Assembly (NCBI RefSeq): GCF_004799685.1
Contig: NZ_CP031313.1
Location: 1-64,000 of the forward strand
DNA length: 64,000 nt
From: Halobellus limi
GTDB taxonomy: Archaea; Halobacteriota; Halobacteria; Halobacteriales; Haloferacaceae
Direction: 5' to 3'
Shown here: piece after piece, positions 16,814-25,296 of the stretch
How positions within the stretch are numbered: the first letter of the stretch is position 1
Layout of the letters: every line of letters starts with the position of its first letter
Translations under genes and position numbers: made by a program
The notes under the pieces: generated by a model
What the model saw: only the letters and a program-made list of their open reading frames with translations
Told to the model about the DNA's origin: nothing
Database searches by the model: none

Positions 16814-18016
16814 ATGGGAGCAACCGAGACGTCGCCGAGTACTGAGCGATCAGTAGGTGTTCCCTGGCGTTCGCCAGTCTTGGTCGCCATCCTCGCGGCG
16901 ACACTGATGGCGCCTATGGACGTGCCGCTAATCAGCGCGGTGCTTCCCGAAATCCAGTCGGTATTTGGAGTCACCGAGTCTCGCGCTGGCCTGTTCATCA
17001 CACTATATGCGCTCCCAGGGATACTGCTCGCTCCGGTTATTGGCGCACTCGCCGACCGCCTCGGTCGGCGGTACGTCCTTTCAGTAGCCCTTGCCATCTT
17101 TGGGATCGCCGGTACTGCCATTGCGTTCACAGACGATTTCGCAGTGGCGCTCGGTCTGCGCGTTTTTCAAGGGTTCGCCGCCGGGAGTATCCTCGCAGCA
17201 CTTGCGATGACCGCGGTCGGCGATCGATACTCTGGCCAGCAACACGACTCCGTCATGGGTGTTACGTCAGCTATGCTGTCGCTTGGGACCGCGGCCTACC
17301 CGGTGATCGGAGGGTATCTCGCAGCCCGCGCCTGGAATGCACCGTTCCTTATGTATGCGTTCACGCTGCCGGTTGCGGGACTGGTTCTGTTGGCGTTCGA
17401 CGATATCGAGAGGGCACCTGATAGCAAGGGTAGTGGCTACATCCGTGAGGCACTCAACCTCATCCCAACCCGCCGAGCCATCACGCTGTACGGCATTATG
17501 TTCGTCTCCTTTACCCTCCTCTTCGGTGGATTATACACCGCTCTGCCGTTCTACCTCGCTGATGCGTTCGGCTTTACACCCAGTACAGTAGGACTCGTTA
17601 CCAGCACTGTCTTACTAGCTACAGCTGTTGTCTCAACGCAGAACGGAACGCTGGCTGCAAGAGCTTCGACGACGATACTGCTCACCATCGGGTTTGCCCT
17701 GTACGCACTCGGCTTTCTCGGCGTCGCCCTCGCAAGTACTCCCCTGCTGCTAATCGCCGGACTGCTCGTATTCGGTGTTGGCAGTGGTCTCGTCACCCCC
17801 ACGCTCTTCGCTAGGATTAGTGTCTTAGCTCCAGATGAGGTTCGTGGCGGCGTGATGAGTCTCCAGACAACGACGATCGGAATCAGTCAAGCTGTTGGTC
17901 CAGCAGTGTTCACGCTTCTTGGCGGCGCAATCGGCTACCAGGGCACGCTCCTTTCTGGAAGTGTTGGAGCAGCTCTGGCAGCTGTGCTACTGAGTATCCT
18001 CACATCCAGGTCTTGA
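16814..18016 (+). CDS. MFS transporter (drug/metabolite:H+ antiporter type)
   Basis: A 400-residue major facilitator with twelve predicted helices. The loop 2-3 motif A is seen as GALADRLGRRYVLS, and the helix-five region VTSAMLSLGTAAYPVIGGYL resembles antiporter motif C. A hydrophilic N-terminus precedes helix one (SPVLVAILAATLMAPMDVPL). Likely an efflux pump at the cytoplasmic membrane. It begins 7 nt after doxX and is probably cotranscribed with it. The substrate is unknown. Confidence 0.88.
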   Translation: MGATETSPSTERSVGVPWRSPVLVAILAATLMAPMDVPLISAVLPEIQSVFGVTESRAGLFITLYALPGILLAPVIGALADRLGRRYVLSVALAIFGIAGTAIAFTDDFAVALGLRVFQGFAAGSILAALAMTAVGDRYSGQQHDSVMGVTSAMLSLGTAAYPVIGGYLAARAWNAPFLMYAFTLPVAGLVLLAFDDIERAPDSKGSGYIREALNLIPTRRAITLYGIMFVSFTLLFGGLYTALPFYLADAFGFTPSTVGLVTSTVLLATAVVSTQNGTLAARASTTILLTIGFALYALGFLGVALASTPLLLIAGLLVFGVGSGLVTPTLFARISVLAPDEVRGGVMSLQTTTIGISQAVGPAVFTLLGGAIGYQGTLLSGSVGAALAAVLLSILTSRS

Positions 18017-18055
18017 CAGTCAATATTTATACTGGACTGTGAGGATGCAACGCCT

Positions 18056-18982
18056 ATGGCCAGTGAACAGTCTGACAGAACTCAGGTCGCAACCGACGCT
18101 GAATCAGCGTTTATGACCCTGAGCCACGATCTTCGATTAGAAATTCTGCTCGCACTCTGGGATGCACCAGGGTTTTCATTATCCTTCTCCGAGCTTCGGA
18201 AGGCAGTAGGGGAACGCGATTCAGGCAGCTTTACGTACCATCTCTCGGAGCTACAGGATCAATTCGTCGCGAAAACCGACGATGGCTACGAATTGCAGTA
18301 CCCCGGGCACCGCGTTCTCGATGCAATTCAGAGTGGTGTCTTTCACGATCAGGTCACAGTCGGACCGGTCGGGTTAGACGATGATTGCCGAGAGTGCGGG
18401 GAGCAACTGACCTTCGAATACGATACCGATTACATCGCCCGGATTCGCTGTTCTGACTGTGGGAATCGGGCGCTAGAGTGGCCGTTCGATCCCGGTGGTA
18501 TTGCCGAGCGCGATAGCGACGCCATCGTTGCGGCCTTTGACCGGCGGACGAAACTCATCTGGTCGTGCGCCCTCGATGGTATCTGCCCGTTCTGTGCTGG
18601 CCAAATCAACCGCGAGTTGACTAGCCGCGTCCACGAGCAGGGAGCCTGCATCGGTGTTATCGAACAACTCGACCGGTACGACGAGTACTTCGCCCGCGAT
18701 CATCCTGCGGTCGTGGCAGTTGACTGCGAGCGATGTAGTTTCTACAGCTTCATTCCAGTCGGCGTCGTCTTACTGACGCGTCCGGCAGTCACTGGCAAAC
18801 TTTATGACGTCGATATCGATTCTCGAGAGACGCCGCTGTGGGATCTCGGGTTTGTCGTTGACTCCGATTCAGTCACTGTCCTGCAAACAGACCCTATGTG
18901 TGTCGAGGTTTCTATTCCGGATGCGACGGAGTCGTTAGCAGTTACTATCGATGAGTCGTTCACCGTCACCGTCGAGGATTGA
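18056..18982 (+). CDS. ArsR-type regulator with zinc-ribbon motifs
   Basis: A 308-residue haloarchaeal regulator. The winged helix at about residues 18-85 has MTLSHDLRLEILLALWDAPG and SGSFTYHLSELQDQFV. Two Cys-pair ribbons follow, CRECGEQL with CSDCGNRA near residue 110-140 and CPFCAGQI with CERCSFYS near 180-225, then a beta-rich C-terminus. The Cys pairs could bind zinc or sense oxidants. A TATA-like TCAATATTTATAC lies 25-35 bp before the ATG. Being next to the DoxX/MFS operon and the three shared promoters, it is one candidate for their regulator; the HxlR at 19646 is the other. Confidence 0.8.
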   Translation: MASEQSDRTQVATDAESAFMTLSHDLRLEILLALWDAPGFSLSFSELRKAVGERDSGSFTYHLSELQDQFVAKTDDGYELQYPGHRVLDAIQSGVFHDQVTVGPVGLDDDCRECGEQLTFEYDTDYIARIRCSDCGNRALEWPFDPGGIAERDSDAIVAAFDRRTKLIWSCALDGICPFCAGQINRELTSRVHEQGACIGVIEQLDRYDEYFARDHPAVVAVDCERCSFYSFIPVGVVLLTRPAVTGKLYDVDIDSRETPLWDLGFVVDSDSVTVLQTDPMCVEVSIPDATESLAVTIDESFTVTVED

Positions 18983-19058
18983 CGATATATAATATTAATT
19001 ACTGGAATGTATTCCACCGAGCGCTTAACAGGGTTTAGTGTGTGTGATTTGGCAAGGT

Positions 19059-19643
19059 ATGGACGTGAACGGCACCAAACATATAGTCGCACTATGTGGA
19101 AGTCAGCGGGACGGAAGTCGTACTCGTCACGCACTCGAACAAGCTCTGGGAGCAGCCGAGACAAAGGGCGCCACGACCGATCTCGTGGACCTCAGCACAT
19201 TAGACCTGCCAGTCTTCGATCCAGATCAGAGTGATACCGGGGATGCGAAAAAACTCCGCCAACTCGTGAGAAGTGCTGACGGCGTGTTACTGGGGTCTCC
19301 AGTGTACCACGGGTCGTACTCGTCAGTCCTGAAGACTGCAATCGATTACTGTGGGTTCGACGAGTTTGAGGAAACGACGGTCGGCCTCCTGGTCGTCGCC
19401 GGCGGAGGGTTCCCGACACCCGCGCTGGAGCATCTTCGATCGGTTGCCCGCTCACTCAACGCCTGGGTACTCCCCCACCAGGTCGCAATCCCAAATGCCC
19501 ACAGCACCTTCGAGGCCGGAGAGTTAACCGACGAAGCGCTGGTTCAGCGAGTTGAGGCGCTTGGAACTGAGATCGTCGATTACGCAGGCGTCGAATCGTA
19601 CCCCGAGAGCACTACTGCCTGTGCTGTCCCCACGGCCGATTAA
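19059..19643 (+). CDS. NADPH-dependent FMN reductase family protein
   Basis: A flavodoxin-fold reductase of about 194 residues from ATG 19059; an in-frame GTG at 19038 would add seven residues. It has the FMN phosphate loop GSQRDGSRTRHALEQAL at the N-terminus and SPVYHGSYSSVLKTAIDYCG, the typical NADPH_dep_FMN_red second motif. It reduces FMN or quinone/azo-type substrates. A TATA-like GATATATAATATTAA lies at about 18983-18998. It is 2 nt upstream of the HxlR gene, a common quinone- or electrophile-sensing pair. Confidence 0.87.
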   Translation: MDVNGTKHIVALCGSQRDGSRTRHALEQALGAAETKGATTDLVDLSTLDLPVFDPDQSDTGDAKKLRQLVRSADGVLLGSPVYHGSYSSVLKTAIDYCGFDEFEETTVGLLVVAGGGFPTPALEHLRSVARSLNAWVLPHQVAIPNAHSTFEAGELTDEALVQRVEALGTEIVDYAGVESYPESTTACAVPTAD

Positions 19644-19645
19644 CT

Positions 19646-20029
19646 ATGTCCGCTGAAACTGAATCCCGACAGAACGAGATCGAGAAACAGAACGCATCCG
19701 CCTGTCCAGTCATCCAAGCCATCGAACAGATCGGAACTCCCTGGCGGATGAACATCATCTACGCCCTCAGAGAGGGGGAGAAACGGTTCAACGAACTCAA
19801 GCGAGCGACCGGAGCACGCTCGAAGACCCTCTCCGACGCGCTCGACGAACTGGTGGACAACGACATCGTCGCTCGACGTATGGAGGAAGACGCCCCGGTC
19901 GCGGTCTACTACGGTCTCACAGCAAAAGGAGAGGATCTCCTTGACGTGTTAGCAGACCTGGATGAATGGGCCCAAGATTGGGGCGAAGAAGTCCCCGAAG
20001 GACCGAATCACCGTATCCACGAGGCCTGA
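19646..20029 (+). CDS. HxlR-family winged-helix regulator
   Basis: A 127-residue HxlR regulator. The N-terminal ACPVIQAIEQIGTPWRMNII includes the single Cys used as a thiol sensor in HypR/YodB-type members. The recognition region is RFNELKRATGARSKTLSDAL and the wing carries APVAVYYGLTAKGEDL. It is translated from an ATG two bases after the FMN-reductase stop. It probably regulates that reductase, and perhaps the DoxX/EamA/DsbA promoters, in response to quinones, aldehydes or disulfide stress (inference). Confidence 0.9.
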   Translation: MSAETESRQNEIEKQNASACPVIQAIEQIGTPWRMNIIYALREGEKRFNELKRATGARSKTLSDALDELVDNDIVARRMEEDAPVAVYYGLTAKGEDLLDVLADLDEWAQDWGEEVPEGPNHRIHEA

Positions 20030-20172
20030 AACAGATTATCAGAATGATACAAGAGCAACTATTTGGAGTTCATCACTACCTCAGCAGGGGCGGTCCGGAC
20101 ATATCGCTATCGGGAAGAGGAACGTTCCAATCGATTCGACCGATAGCACGACTTCACTTTGTTAAAACCGCT

Positions 20173-20192
20173 GTCAGAAACCGGGTTCTGAC
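20173..20192. promoter_or_regulatory. 20-bp near-perfect palindrome before the cupin operon
   Basis: GTCAGAAACCGGGTTCTGAC is an inverted repeat with one mismatched pair. It ends 42 bp before ATG 20235, the position of an operator at a basal promoter. The binding regulator is unknown. Confidence 0.5.
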
Positions 20193-20234
20193 GCAGAACA
20201 GCCCCGAATCCTTGGTGGAGCGCTGTTACTCTCT

Positions 20235-20930
20235 ATGACGATCATAACTGGCCGGCCGCTTGGTAACGACGGTAAACCGGCTGACGGCCCCGCATTAGAA
20301 TTGGAGGCTGACGGCCCCGCGACACGATTACTTCGAGAGTCCCCGTATCCATTAGCGTCGAGTCCCGCTGCGGAACTTTGGTCCGTAATTACGCGATATC
20401 CCGAGCGAGATGGATCTTCAGATCCCGCGATGATCGTCTGGGCCAGTCCCGACAGCATGGAACTGCCGCCGCATGTTCACCTCTACGATTCTGAGTACTT
20501 CCGCACACTGCGCGGGGAAGTAACGCTAGTCGTAGACGATGAGCGCCACCATCTCAGTCCGGGTGAGGACATCACTATAGATCCCGGTCAACGACACTAC
20601 TTCCGAAATAACACCGACGACTACGTCGCATTTTACACAGAAACACCTTGGATCCGTACAATCGAGGTGCAGTTCACTTTCTTCGGAATGGACCACGATG
20701 GCGTTTTTTCACGTGATGATTCGTATTCTGAGCCAGATCTCTTCCAGGGACTTCTGATGTCCGAATATCTCCACGAGAGAACACGAATTGCTTCGATTCC
20801 GTTCTCAGTTCAGCGATTTCTCTGGGGGACCTTTGGTCGCTTCGCCAAAATGACCGGACGAGAAGCAGTCGATACGGCATATCTTAGCGACGAATTCTGG
20901 AACGAGACCGTCGAACAACCAGCGTTCTAA
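20235..20930 (+). CDS. Cupin-domain protein
   Basis: A 231-residue protein with one cupin at about residues 60-145. Motif one is PPHVHLYDSEYFRTLRGEVT, with the metal-binding His pair and Glu, and motif two is SPGEDITIDPGQRHYFRNNT. A C-terminal helical extension of about 75 residues (HERTRIASIPFSVQRFLWG) is not part of the cupin core. The N-terminus encodes a repeated ADGPA unit, from a 15-bp direct repeat GGCTGACGGCCCCGC at 20279 and 20306. First gene of a likely operon with acyl-CoA dehydrogenase and a trans-sulfuration enzyme. The reaction is not known. Confidence 0.82.
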   Translation: MTIITGRPLGNDGKPADGPALELEADGPATRLLRESPYPLASSPAAELWSVITRYPERDGSSDPAMIVWASPDSMELPPHVHLYDSEYFRTLRGEVTLVVDDERHHLSPGEDITIDPGQRHYFRNNTDDYVAFYTETPWIRTIEVQFTFFGMDHDGVFSRDDSYSEPDLFQGLLMSEYLHERTRIASIPFSVQRFLWGTFGRFAKMTGREAVDTAYLSDEFWNETVEQPAF

Positions 20931-21018
20931 CATCCATAAAATGACTCCCCGAAGTACCAAATATGTCAAATAAGTTCAAATCACGCGGTATTACGATGGA
21001 GATAGGTGATTCATTCCA

Positions 21019-22185
21019 ATGAAATTCCAACTTACCGAAGAGCAACAGCGACTCCGAGATGAAGTCCGCCAGTACGCACAGGACGAAATCAGACCGCAGG
21101 CGATTGAACTGGACCAAGCTGAGGAACATCCGACCGAGATCCTCAATGAGCTAAGTGACCGTGGATACACTGGGATCACCATCCCAGAAACGTACGGTGG
21201 AATGGGTGAAGGGATGGTTGAACTCGCGCTGATAATCGAGGAACTCGCTGCGGCACTAATGCCCGTCGCAGGTGCAGTGGCCTTACATCTCGGCGTGGCA
21301 GAGGCCATCCAGCGGTTTGGAACCGACGAACAACGTGATACGTACCTGCCGTCGATGGCTTCCTACGACACTGTCGGTGTCCTCGGAATGAGTGAGCAGA
21401 ACGCCGGGAGTAACAAATTGGAAATGGAGACGACCGCCAAGCGGGAAGGCGACGAGTGGGTTCTGAACGGACACAAGCAGTGGCTCACCAACTTTCAAGG
21501 CGGCGATTACGTCCTCACGTATGCGAAGACCGGCCCAGAGAGTGAACGTCCACACAATATCACCGCGTTCCTCGTGTCCACCGATAGGTTCGACGTGGAG
21601 AAAGTCTGGGATACGCTTGGCTCTCAGACGGTAAAATCACCGAGAGGGGTCCTCAGGGATGTTCGCGTTCCGGATCGACAAAGGGTCGGAGAGGTGGGAG
21701 AGGCATACGTCCAGCGCGCGAAGCTCCAGACGGGAGTGAACGTGCCCGCTCGTGGCGTCGGCCTCGCACGCGCCGCACTCGATGACACCGTCGCGTACAC
21801 CAGTCAACGAGAGCAGTTCGACCACCCCATCGGTGACTTCCAGGGCGTCAAGTGGAAAGTTGGCGAGATGGCTCAGCGGGTAGATACCGCACGACTGCTG
21901 ACGTTGCGCGCAGCAGATCGTGCTGACCGGGGGTATGACACGACCCGAGAGTTCAGCATGGCGAAGGTGTCTGCGACACAGGCAGCCGTAGACAACGCCA
22001 ACGAAGCCATGCAACTTCACGGCGGCATCGGCTACACAACGGAAACACACGTGGAACGGTATCTCCGAGACGCTCGCCTGCTGACGATTGCTGGCGGACC
22101 CAACGAAGGACACAAAGACACAGTCGCTGAGTCTGTGTACGCCGATCATCCAAGGTGGGACTCGAATTATGACCGAGACATTTGA
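21019..22185 (+). CDS. Acyl-CoA dehydrogenase family protein
   Basis: A 388-residue FAD acyl-CoA dehydrogenase. It has the N-terminal helical domain (LTEEQQRLRDEVRQYAQDEI), the middle strand motif GVLGMSEQNAGSN, and the C-terminal ACAD signature QLHGGIGYTTETHVERYLRD. At the end, where many family members have the catalytic Glu as YEGT, this protein reads IAGGPNEGHKD with Gly. The base is therefore either elsewhere, as in isovaleryl-CoA dehydrogenase types, or the reaction is altered. It overlaps the downstream trans-sulfuration gene by 17 nt, giving strong translational coupling. Confidence 0.9.
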   Translation: MKFQLTEEQQRLRDEVRQYAQDEIRPQAIELDQAEEHPTEILNELSDRGYTGITIPETYGGMGEGMVELALIIEELAAALMPVAGAVALHLGVAEAIQRFGTDEQRDTYLPSMASYDTVGVLGMSEQNAGSNKLEMETTAKREGDEWVLNGHKQWLTNFQGGDYVLTYAKTGPESERPHNITAFLVSTDRFDVEKVWDTLGSQTVKSPRGVLRDVRVPDRQRVGEVGEAYVQRAKLQTGVNVPARGVGLARAALDDTVAYTSQREQFDHPIGDFQGVKWKVGEMAQRVDTARLLTLRAADRADRGYDTTREFSMAKVSATQAAVDNANEAMQLHGGIGYTTETHVERYLRDARLLTIAGGPNEGHKDTVAESVYADHPRWDSNYDRDI

Positions 22186-23344
22186 ATTCGCAACTGAGGC
22201 AGTTCATCGAGGTGAAACAGATGGTGAACAACAGTATCTCACGGGAGACGTAGTTTCACCGATTCACTTGGCTACACACCACGAAATGGAGGCACCTGGA
22301 GAGACAAAAAACGGATACAAGTATGCTCGATTCGGGAACCCGACCCGGGACGCACTGGAATCGCGGCTCGCTCGCCTCACAAGTGGATCAGAAGCTATCG
22401 CATTCAACTCCGGGACAGCAGCAATAACGACGGCCGCCCTCACGCTCTGTGATCCGGGTGATCACCTCGTAGCGTTCGATGGTGTGTATGGCGGCACGAG
22501 GCTGCTTCTTGAAGACTTATTCAGGGACGTATTAGGCGTCGAAGTGGAATACGTGGACGCTAGAAGCACTGAGACCGTCGAAGAACACGTCAGAGCAGAT
22601 ACCGCCCTCTTCTGGATGGAATCTCCGACGAATCCGCTGTTGAAGCTGTGTGATATCTCCGAACTGGCCGACGTGGCTGATGCGCATAACATCCCACTCT
22701 GTGTGGACAACACGTTTGCGACACCGTATTTGCAGCAACCACTAGACTTGGGTGCCGACGTCGTCATTCATAGCACAACAAAGTACCTGAACGGTCACAG
22801 TGACTCGACAGGTGGTGCTGTCGCCACGAACGATCCGGCGATAGCAGACAGGGTTTCGACGCTGCAAGAATACGTCTTCGGGAACGCATTATCGCCGTTC
22901 GACGCGTATCTCGTGCTACGAGGGACGAAGACGCTTCCACTCAGGATGGAGCAACACGAAACGAACGCTCAGGCAATCGCGGAGTTCCTCGTTGACCACC
23001 CCAAAGTCCAGGGGGTCCACTATCCGGGACTCGAATCGCATCCCCAACACGAGCTCGCCAGACAACAAATGGACGGATTCGGGGGAATCGTCTCGTTCGA
23101 ATTAGACGCTTCGGAAGCTGAAACCAGAGCCTTCATCGAGGAATTAGAGGTATTCACTGTCGCTGTGAGTCTCGGCGGGGTGGAATCCCTCGTTGACCAT
23201 CCGTGGACGATGTCTGCATCATTTATTTCACCGGAAGAACGGCGTGCTGCGGGGATTTCCGACTCGTTAGTTCGAATGCCGATAGGTATTGAGGATAGTC
23301 AGGATCTGATTCAAGATATCGAGCAAGCGCTTTCCCTGTTATAG
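22169..23344 (+). CDS. Cystathionine gamma-synthase / gamma-lyase family PLP enzyme
   Basis: A 391-residue Cys/Met-metabolism PLP enzyme. ATG 22169 (MTETFEFATEAVHRG) is chosen because the family alignment begins there; the frame is open further upstream inside the previous gene. It has the cofactor pocket SGTAAITTAALTL, DNTFATPYLQQPLDLGADVV, and the Schiff-base lysine in HSTTKYLNGHSDSTGG. It may be a cystathionine synthase/lyase or methionine gamma-lyase. Coupling to an acyl-CoA dehydrogenase and a cupin suggests catabolism of a sulfur amino acid or its keto acid (inference). Confidence 0.9.
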   Translation: MTETFEFATEAVHRGETDGEQQYLTGDVVSPIHLATHHEMEAPGETKNGYKYARFGNPTRDALESRLARLTSGSEAIAFNSGTAAITTAALTLCDPGDHLVAFDGVYGGTRLLLEDLFRDVLGVEVEYVDARSTETVEEHVRADTALFWMESPTNPLLKLCDISELADVADAHNIPLCVDNTFATPYLQQPLDLGADVVIHSTTKYLNGHSDSTGGAVATNDPAIADRVSTLQEYVFGNALSPFDAYLVLRGTKTLPLRMEQHETNAQAIAEFLVDHPKVQGVHYPGLESHPQHELARQQMDGFGGIVSFELDASEAETRAFIEELEVFTVAVSLGGVESLVDHPWTMSASFISPEERRAAGISDSLVRMPIGIEDSQDLIQDIEQALSLL

Positions 23345-23378
23345 CCTTGGATATCGTCTGCGTACAGACAAGATGGTT

Positions 23379-23540
23379 TCACCATCTCGAATATCGAACC
23401 GCCAGGCCAGGTGCGAAGGGGTTCGCTACCCAGTCGTAGACGGGCGCGTAGAGTCCGTATCGAATCCGGTTCCACCAGTTCGACGACTGCTCCTCGTCCG
23501 TTCGCTTATTTTCCTCTTCCCCGGAGGTTTCATACTGGAT
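23379..23540 (-). pseudogene. N-terminal fragment of a methyltransferase-like protein
   Basis: The minus strand encodes SSNWWNRIRYGLYAPVYDWV then ANPFAPG before the similarity ends, followed shortly by a stop. The RYGLYAPVYDWVA stretch is like the opening of many haloarchaeal class I methyltransferases. No SAM-binding motif follows, so this is a truncated remnant. The rest of 23345-23774 holds no gene I can support. Confidence 0.4.
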
Positions 23541-23774
23541 TATAATGTTGACTCCATTCGCACGCTTTTGGCTTGCGTTCCGATGTTGGCCATACAACGC
23601 GGAGATGTGTAGCCACAACGATGGCAGTACTGCCAGCGATAGTGGAGACCCCGATAAGGAGAGAAACAGTGGCGGTCTGTGGTCCCTATGGCAGCACGAC
23701 GAATTCGGGTCATAAACCTGCCCACGTCACTGGGAGCAAGGACGAGGGTGAGTTCTCCCGTTGGTTCAGGTGCG

Positions 23775-24455
23775 ATGTGTAACGCAAACACTGATTCGAC
23801 GACAACCGACGCGGCCGATACCTGCTGCAGTAGCAACGCACAGAAGACGAACGGCGATCGAGTCAAGACCCACTGGCTCGATGGCCCCGACCTGCTGGAC
23901 CAGCCACTTCCCGACGACCTGCAATCGGCGCTCGGACGACTCTTCGGTCGGGATTCCGTCGAGACGCTTGCCGAGTGGGCACGCGAGATTCGACAGCGTA
24001 CGGGTGGTGGTTCGATCGATGTCGACCAGCTCTGTCATACCGACGACGAGACCGCCCACTGGGGCGACGTGGACGGCGAGCGCTTCCACTTCCAGTGTTT
24101 CTACGATGCGGTCATCCTGGCCGCGCTGGAAGATCGGGCGGTCGACATCCACACTGTCAGCCCACGGGGTGCGGTCGTCGAAGCCCGCGCCGTCGGGAGC
24201 GAGAAACTGTCGGTCACGCCGGAGACCGCCGTGTTCTCGCTGGGTATCGCGTCCGACGCTCATAAACAGTCCAGTGGGGACCCGACGCTGCAGGACAATT
24301 ACGCTACCGTCTGTCCGTACGTCAAGGCCTTCCCAGACCGCGACGCATACAAGGCCTGGGCCGACGAAGTCCCTGCCGCGACTGTGGCTACGCCACTCGC
24401 CGGTGCAACGGCGTTCGCACGAGCACTGACTGACGAGCGGACACGAGACCAATAA
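23775..24455 (+). CDS. merB: Organomercurial (alkylmercury) lyase family protein
   Basis: About 226 residues from ATG 23775 (MCNANTDS...). The C-terminal half is MerB-like. FHFQCFYDAVILAALE holds the catalytic Cys and, three residues on, Asp (C-x-x-D), and ATVCPYVKAFPD holds the second catalytic Cys. These are the residues that protonolyse the C-Hg bond in known MerB. An N-terminal Cys-rich lead (ADTCCSSN) could bind metal. The product Hg(II) would need MerA or export, and no merA is in this window. A methyltransferase follows at once and then an HTH_10 regulator. Confidence 0.8.
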   Translation: MCNANTDSTTTDAADTCCSSNAQKTNGDRVKTHWLDGPDLLDQPLPDDLQSALGRLFGRDSVETLAEWAREIRQRTGGGSIDVDQLCHTDDETAHWGDVDGERFHFQCFYDAVILAALEDRAVDIHTVSPRGAVVEARAVGSEKLSVTPETAVFSLGIASDAHKQSSGDPTLQDNYATVCPYVKAFPDRDAYKAWADEVPAATVATPLAGATAFARALTDERTRDQ

Positions 24456-24589
24456 CAGAACCACGGACCGACGACGACGGCGCTCCACCAACGGCGACTG
24501 ACGGTGCCGGCACGGACGAGTCACTACTCGCCGGCCACTCCCGCCACACCATCGCCGACGTTCGAGAGACCTACCGCGAACAGGCGGCG

Positions 24590-25153
24590 ATGCTGGGTCG
24601 TATGGAGTGGCTCAACAGGCTGGTGACGCGACGCTATCGGCAGCCACACTTCCAGCAGGCCCGCGGGCGCGTCCTCGATGTGGCCTGTGGCACGGCGACC
24701 AACGCTCGGTACGTTCCAGACGCCACGGAGTACGTCGGCATCGACGTCAGCGTCGATATGCTCGAACAGGCTGCGGCGAACGTCGATTGGCTGACTCGCG
24801 GCGAAACCCTCCGGGAGATGGACGCACAGAATCTCGACTTCGAGGACGACAGTTTCGACACCGTCATCTCCTCGCTGTCGACGTGTACGTTCCCCGATCC
24901 CGTTGCGGCACTCTCGGAGATGGGGCGGGTCTGTGCCCCCGACGGCCAGATTCTGCTGTTAGAACACGGCCGCAGTAGCGTCGGTTCCATTGCCCGCTTT
25001 CAGGACTGGCGAGCCGACGCCCACTTCGAGAAGCACAGCTGTCGCTGGAACCAGGAACCCCTCGATGTCGTTGTCGAGTCGCCGCTGACAGTCGTCGAGT
25101 CATCCTCGGCCCTGCTGGGCATCATCACTGCCATCGAGGCGCGTCCAGAGTGA
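24590..25153 (+). CDS. SAM-dependent methyltransferase downstream of merB
   Basis: 187 residues from ATG 24590. The SAM motif VLDVACGTATNARYVP is followed by YVGIDVS, then SSLSTCTFPDPVAAL and EHGRSSVGSIARFQDW. It is paralogous to the frame-disturbed protein at 1-696. Similarity to that paralogue continues upstream of ATG 24590 (HTIADVRETYREQAA, from about 24540), but no in-frame ATG/GTG/TTG exists between the preceding stop near 24431 and 24590. An indel near the start or use of an unusual start is therefore possible. This enzyme type commonly accompanies merB in haloarchaea; its substrate is unknown. Confidence 0.75.
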   Translation: MLGRMEWLNRLVTRRYRQPHFQQARGRVLDVACGTATNARYVPDATEYVGIDVSVDMLEQAAANVDWLTRGETLREMDAQNLDFEDDSFDTVISSLSTCTFPDPVAALSEMGRVCAPDGQILLLEHGRSSVGSIARFQDWRADAHFEKHSCRWNQEPLDVVVESPLTVVESSSALLGIITAIEARPE

Positions 25154-25243
25154 GCCGAGAGGGACTGCAGGCGATCACCTGATGCGCTTGACGACGACAG
25201 GAGCCGTCGGCGACTGCGCGTGGCCCGATACCTCGGCTGATAC

Positions 25244-25261
25244 TGCCCAGTATACTGGGCA
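25244..25261. promoter_or_regulatory. 18-bp perfect palindrome before the HTH_10 gene
   Basis: TGCCCAGTATACTGGGCA is a perfect inverted repeat with a TATA-like centre (AGTATACT). It ends 35 bp before ATG 25297, so a bound protein would cover the basal promoter. Likely an operator, possibly autoregulatory. Confidence 0.6.
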
Positions 25262-25296
25262 CAAGGTTGTAGTCACTCGTCACTCGATGGAGACGT

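Noticed and set aside
23679-23774. N-terminal extension of the MerB-like protein
   Set aside because: Open frame only. The Arg/Thr-rich sequence has no similarity to the family, and ATG 23775 opens the Cys-containing lead.
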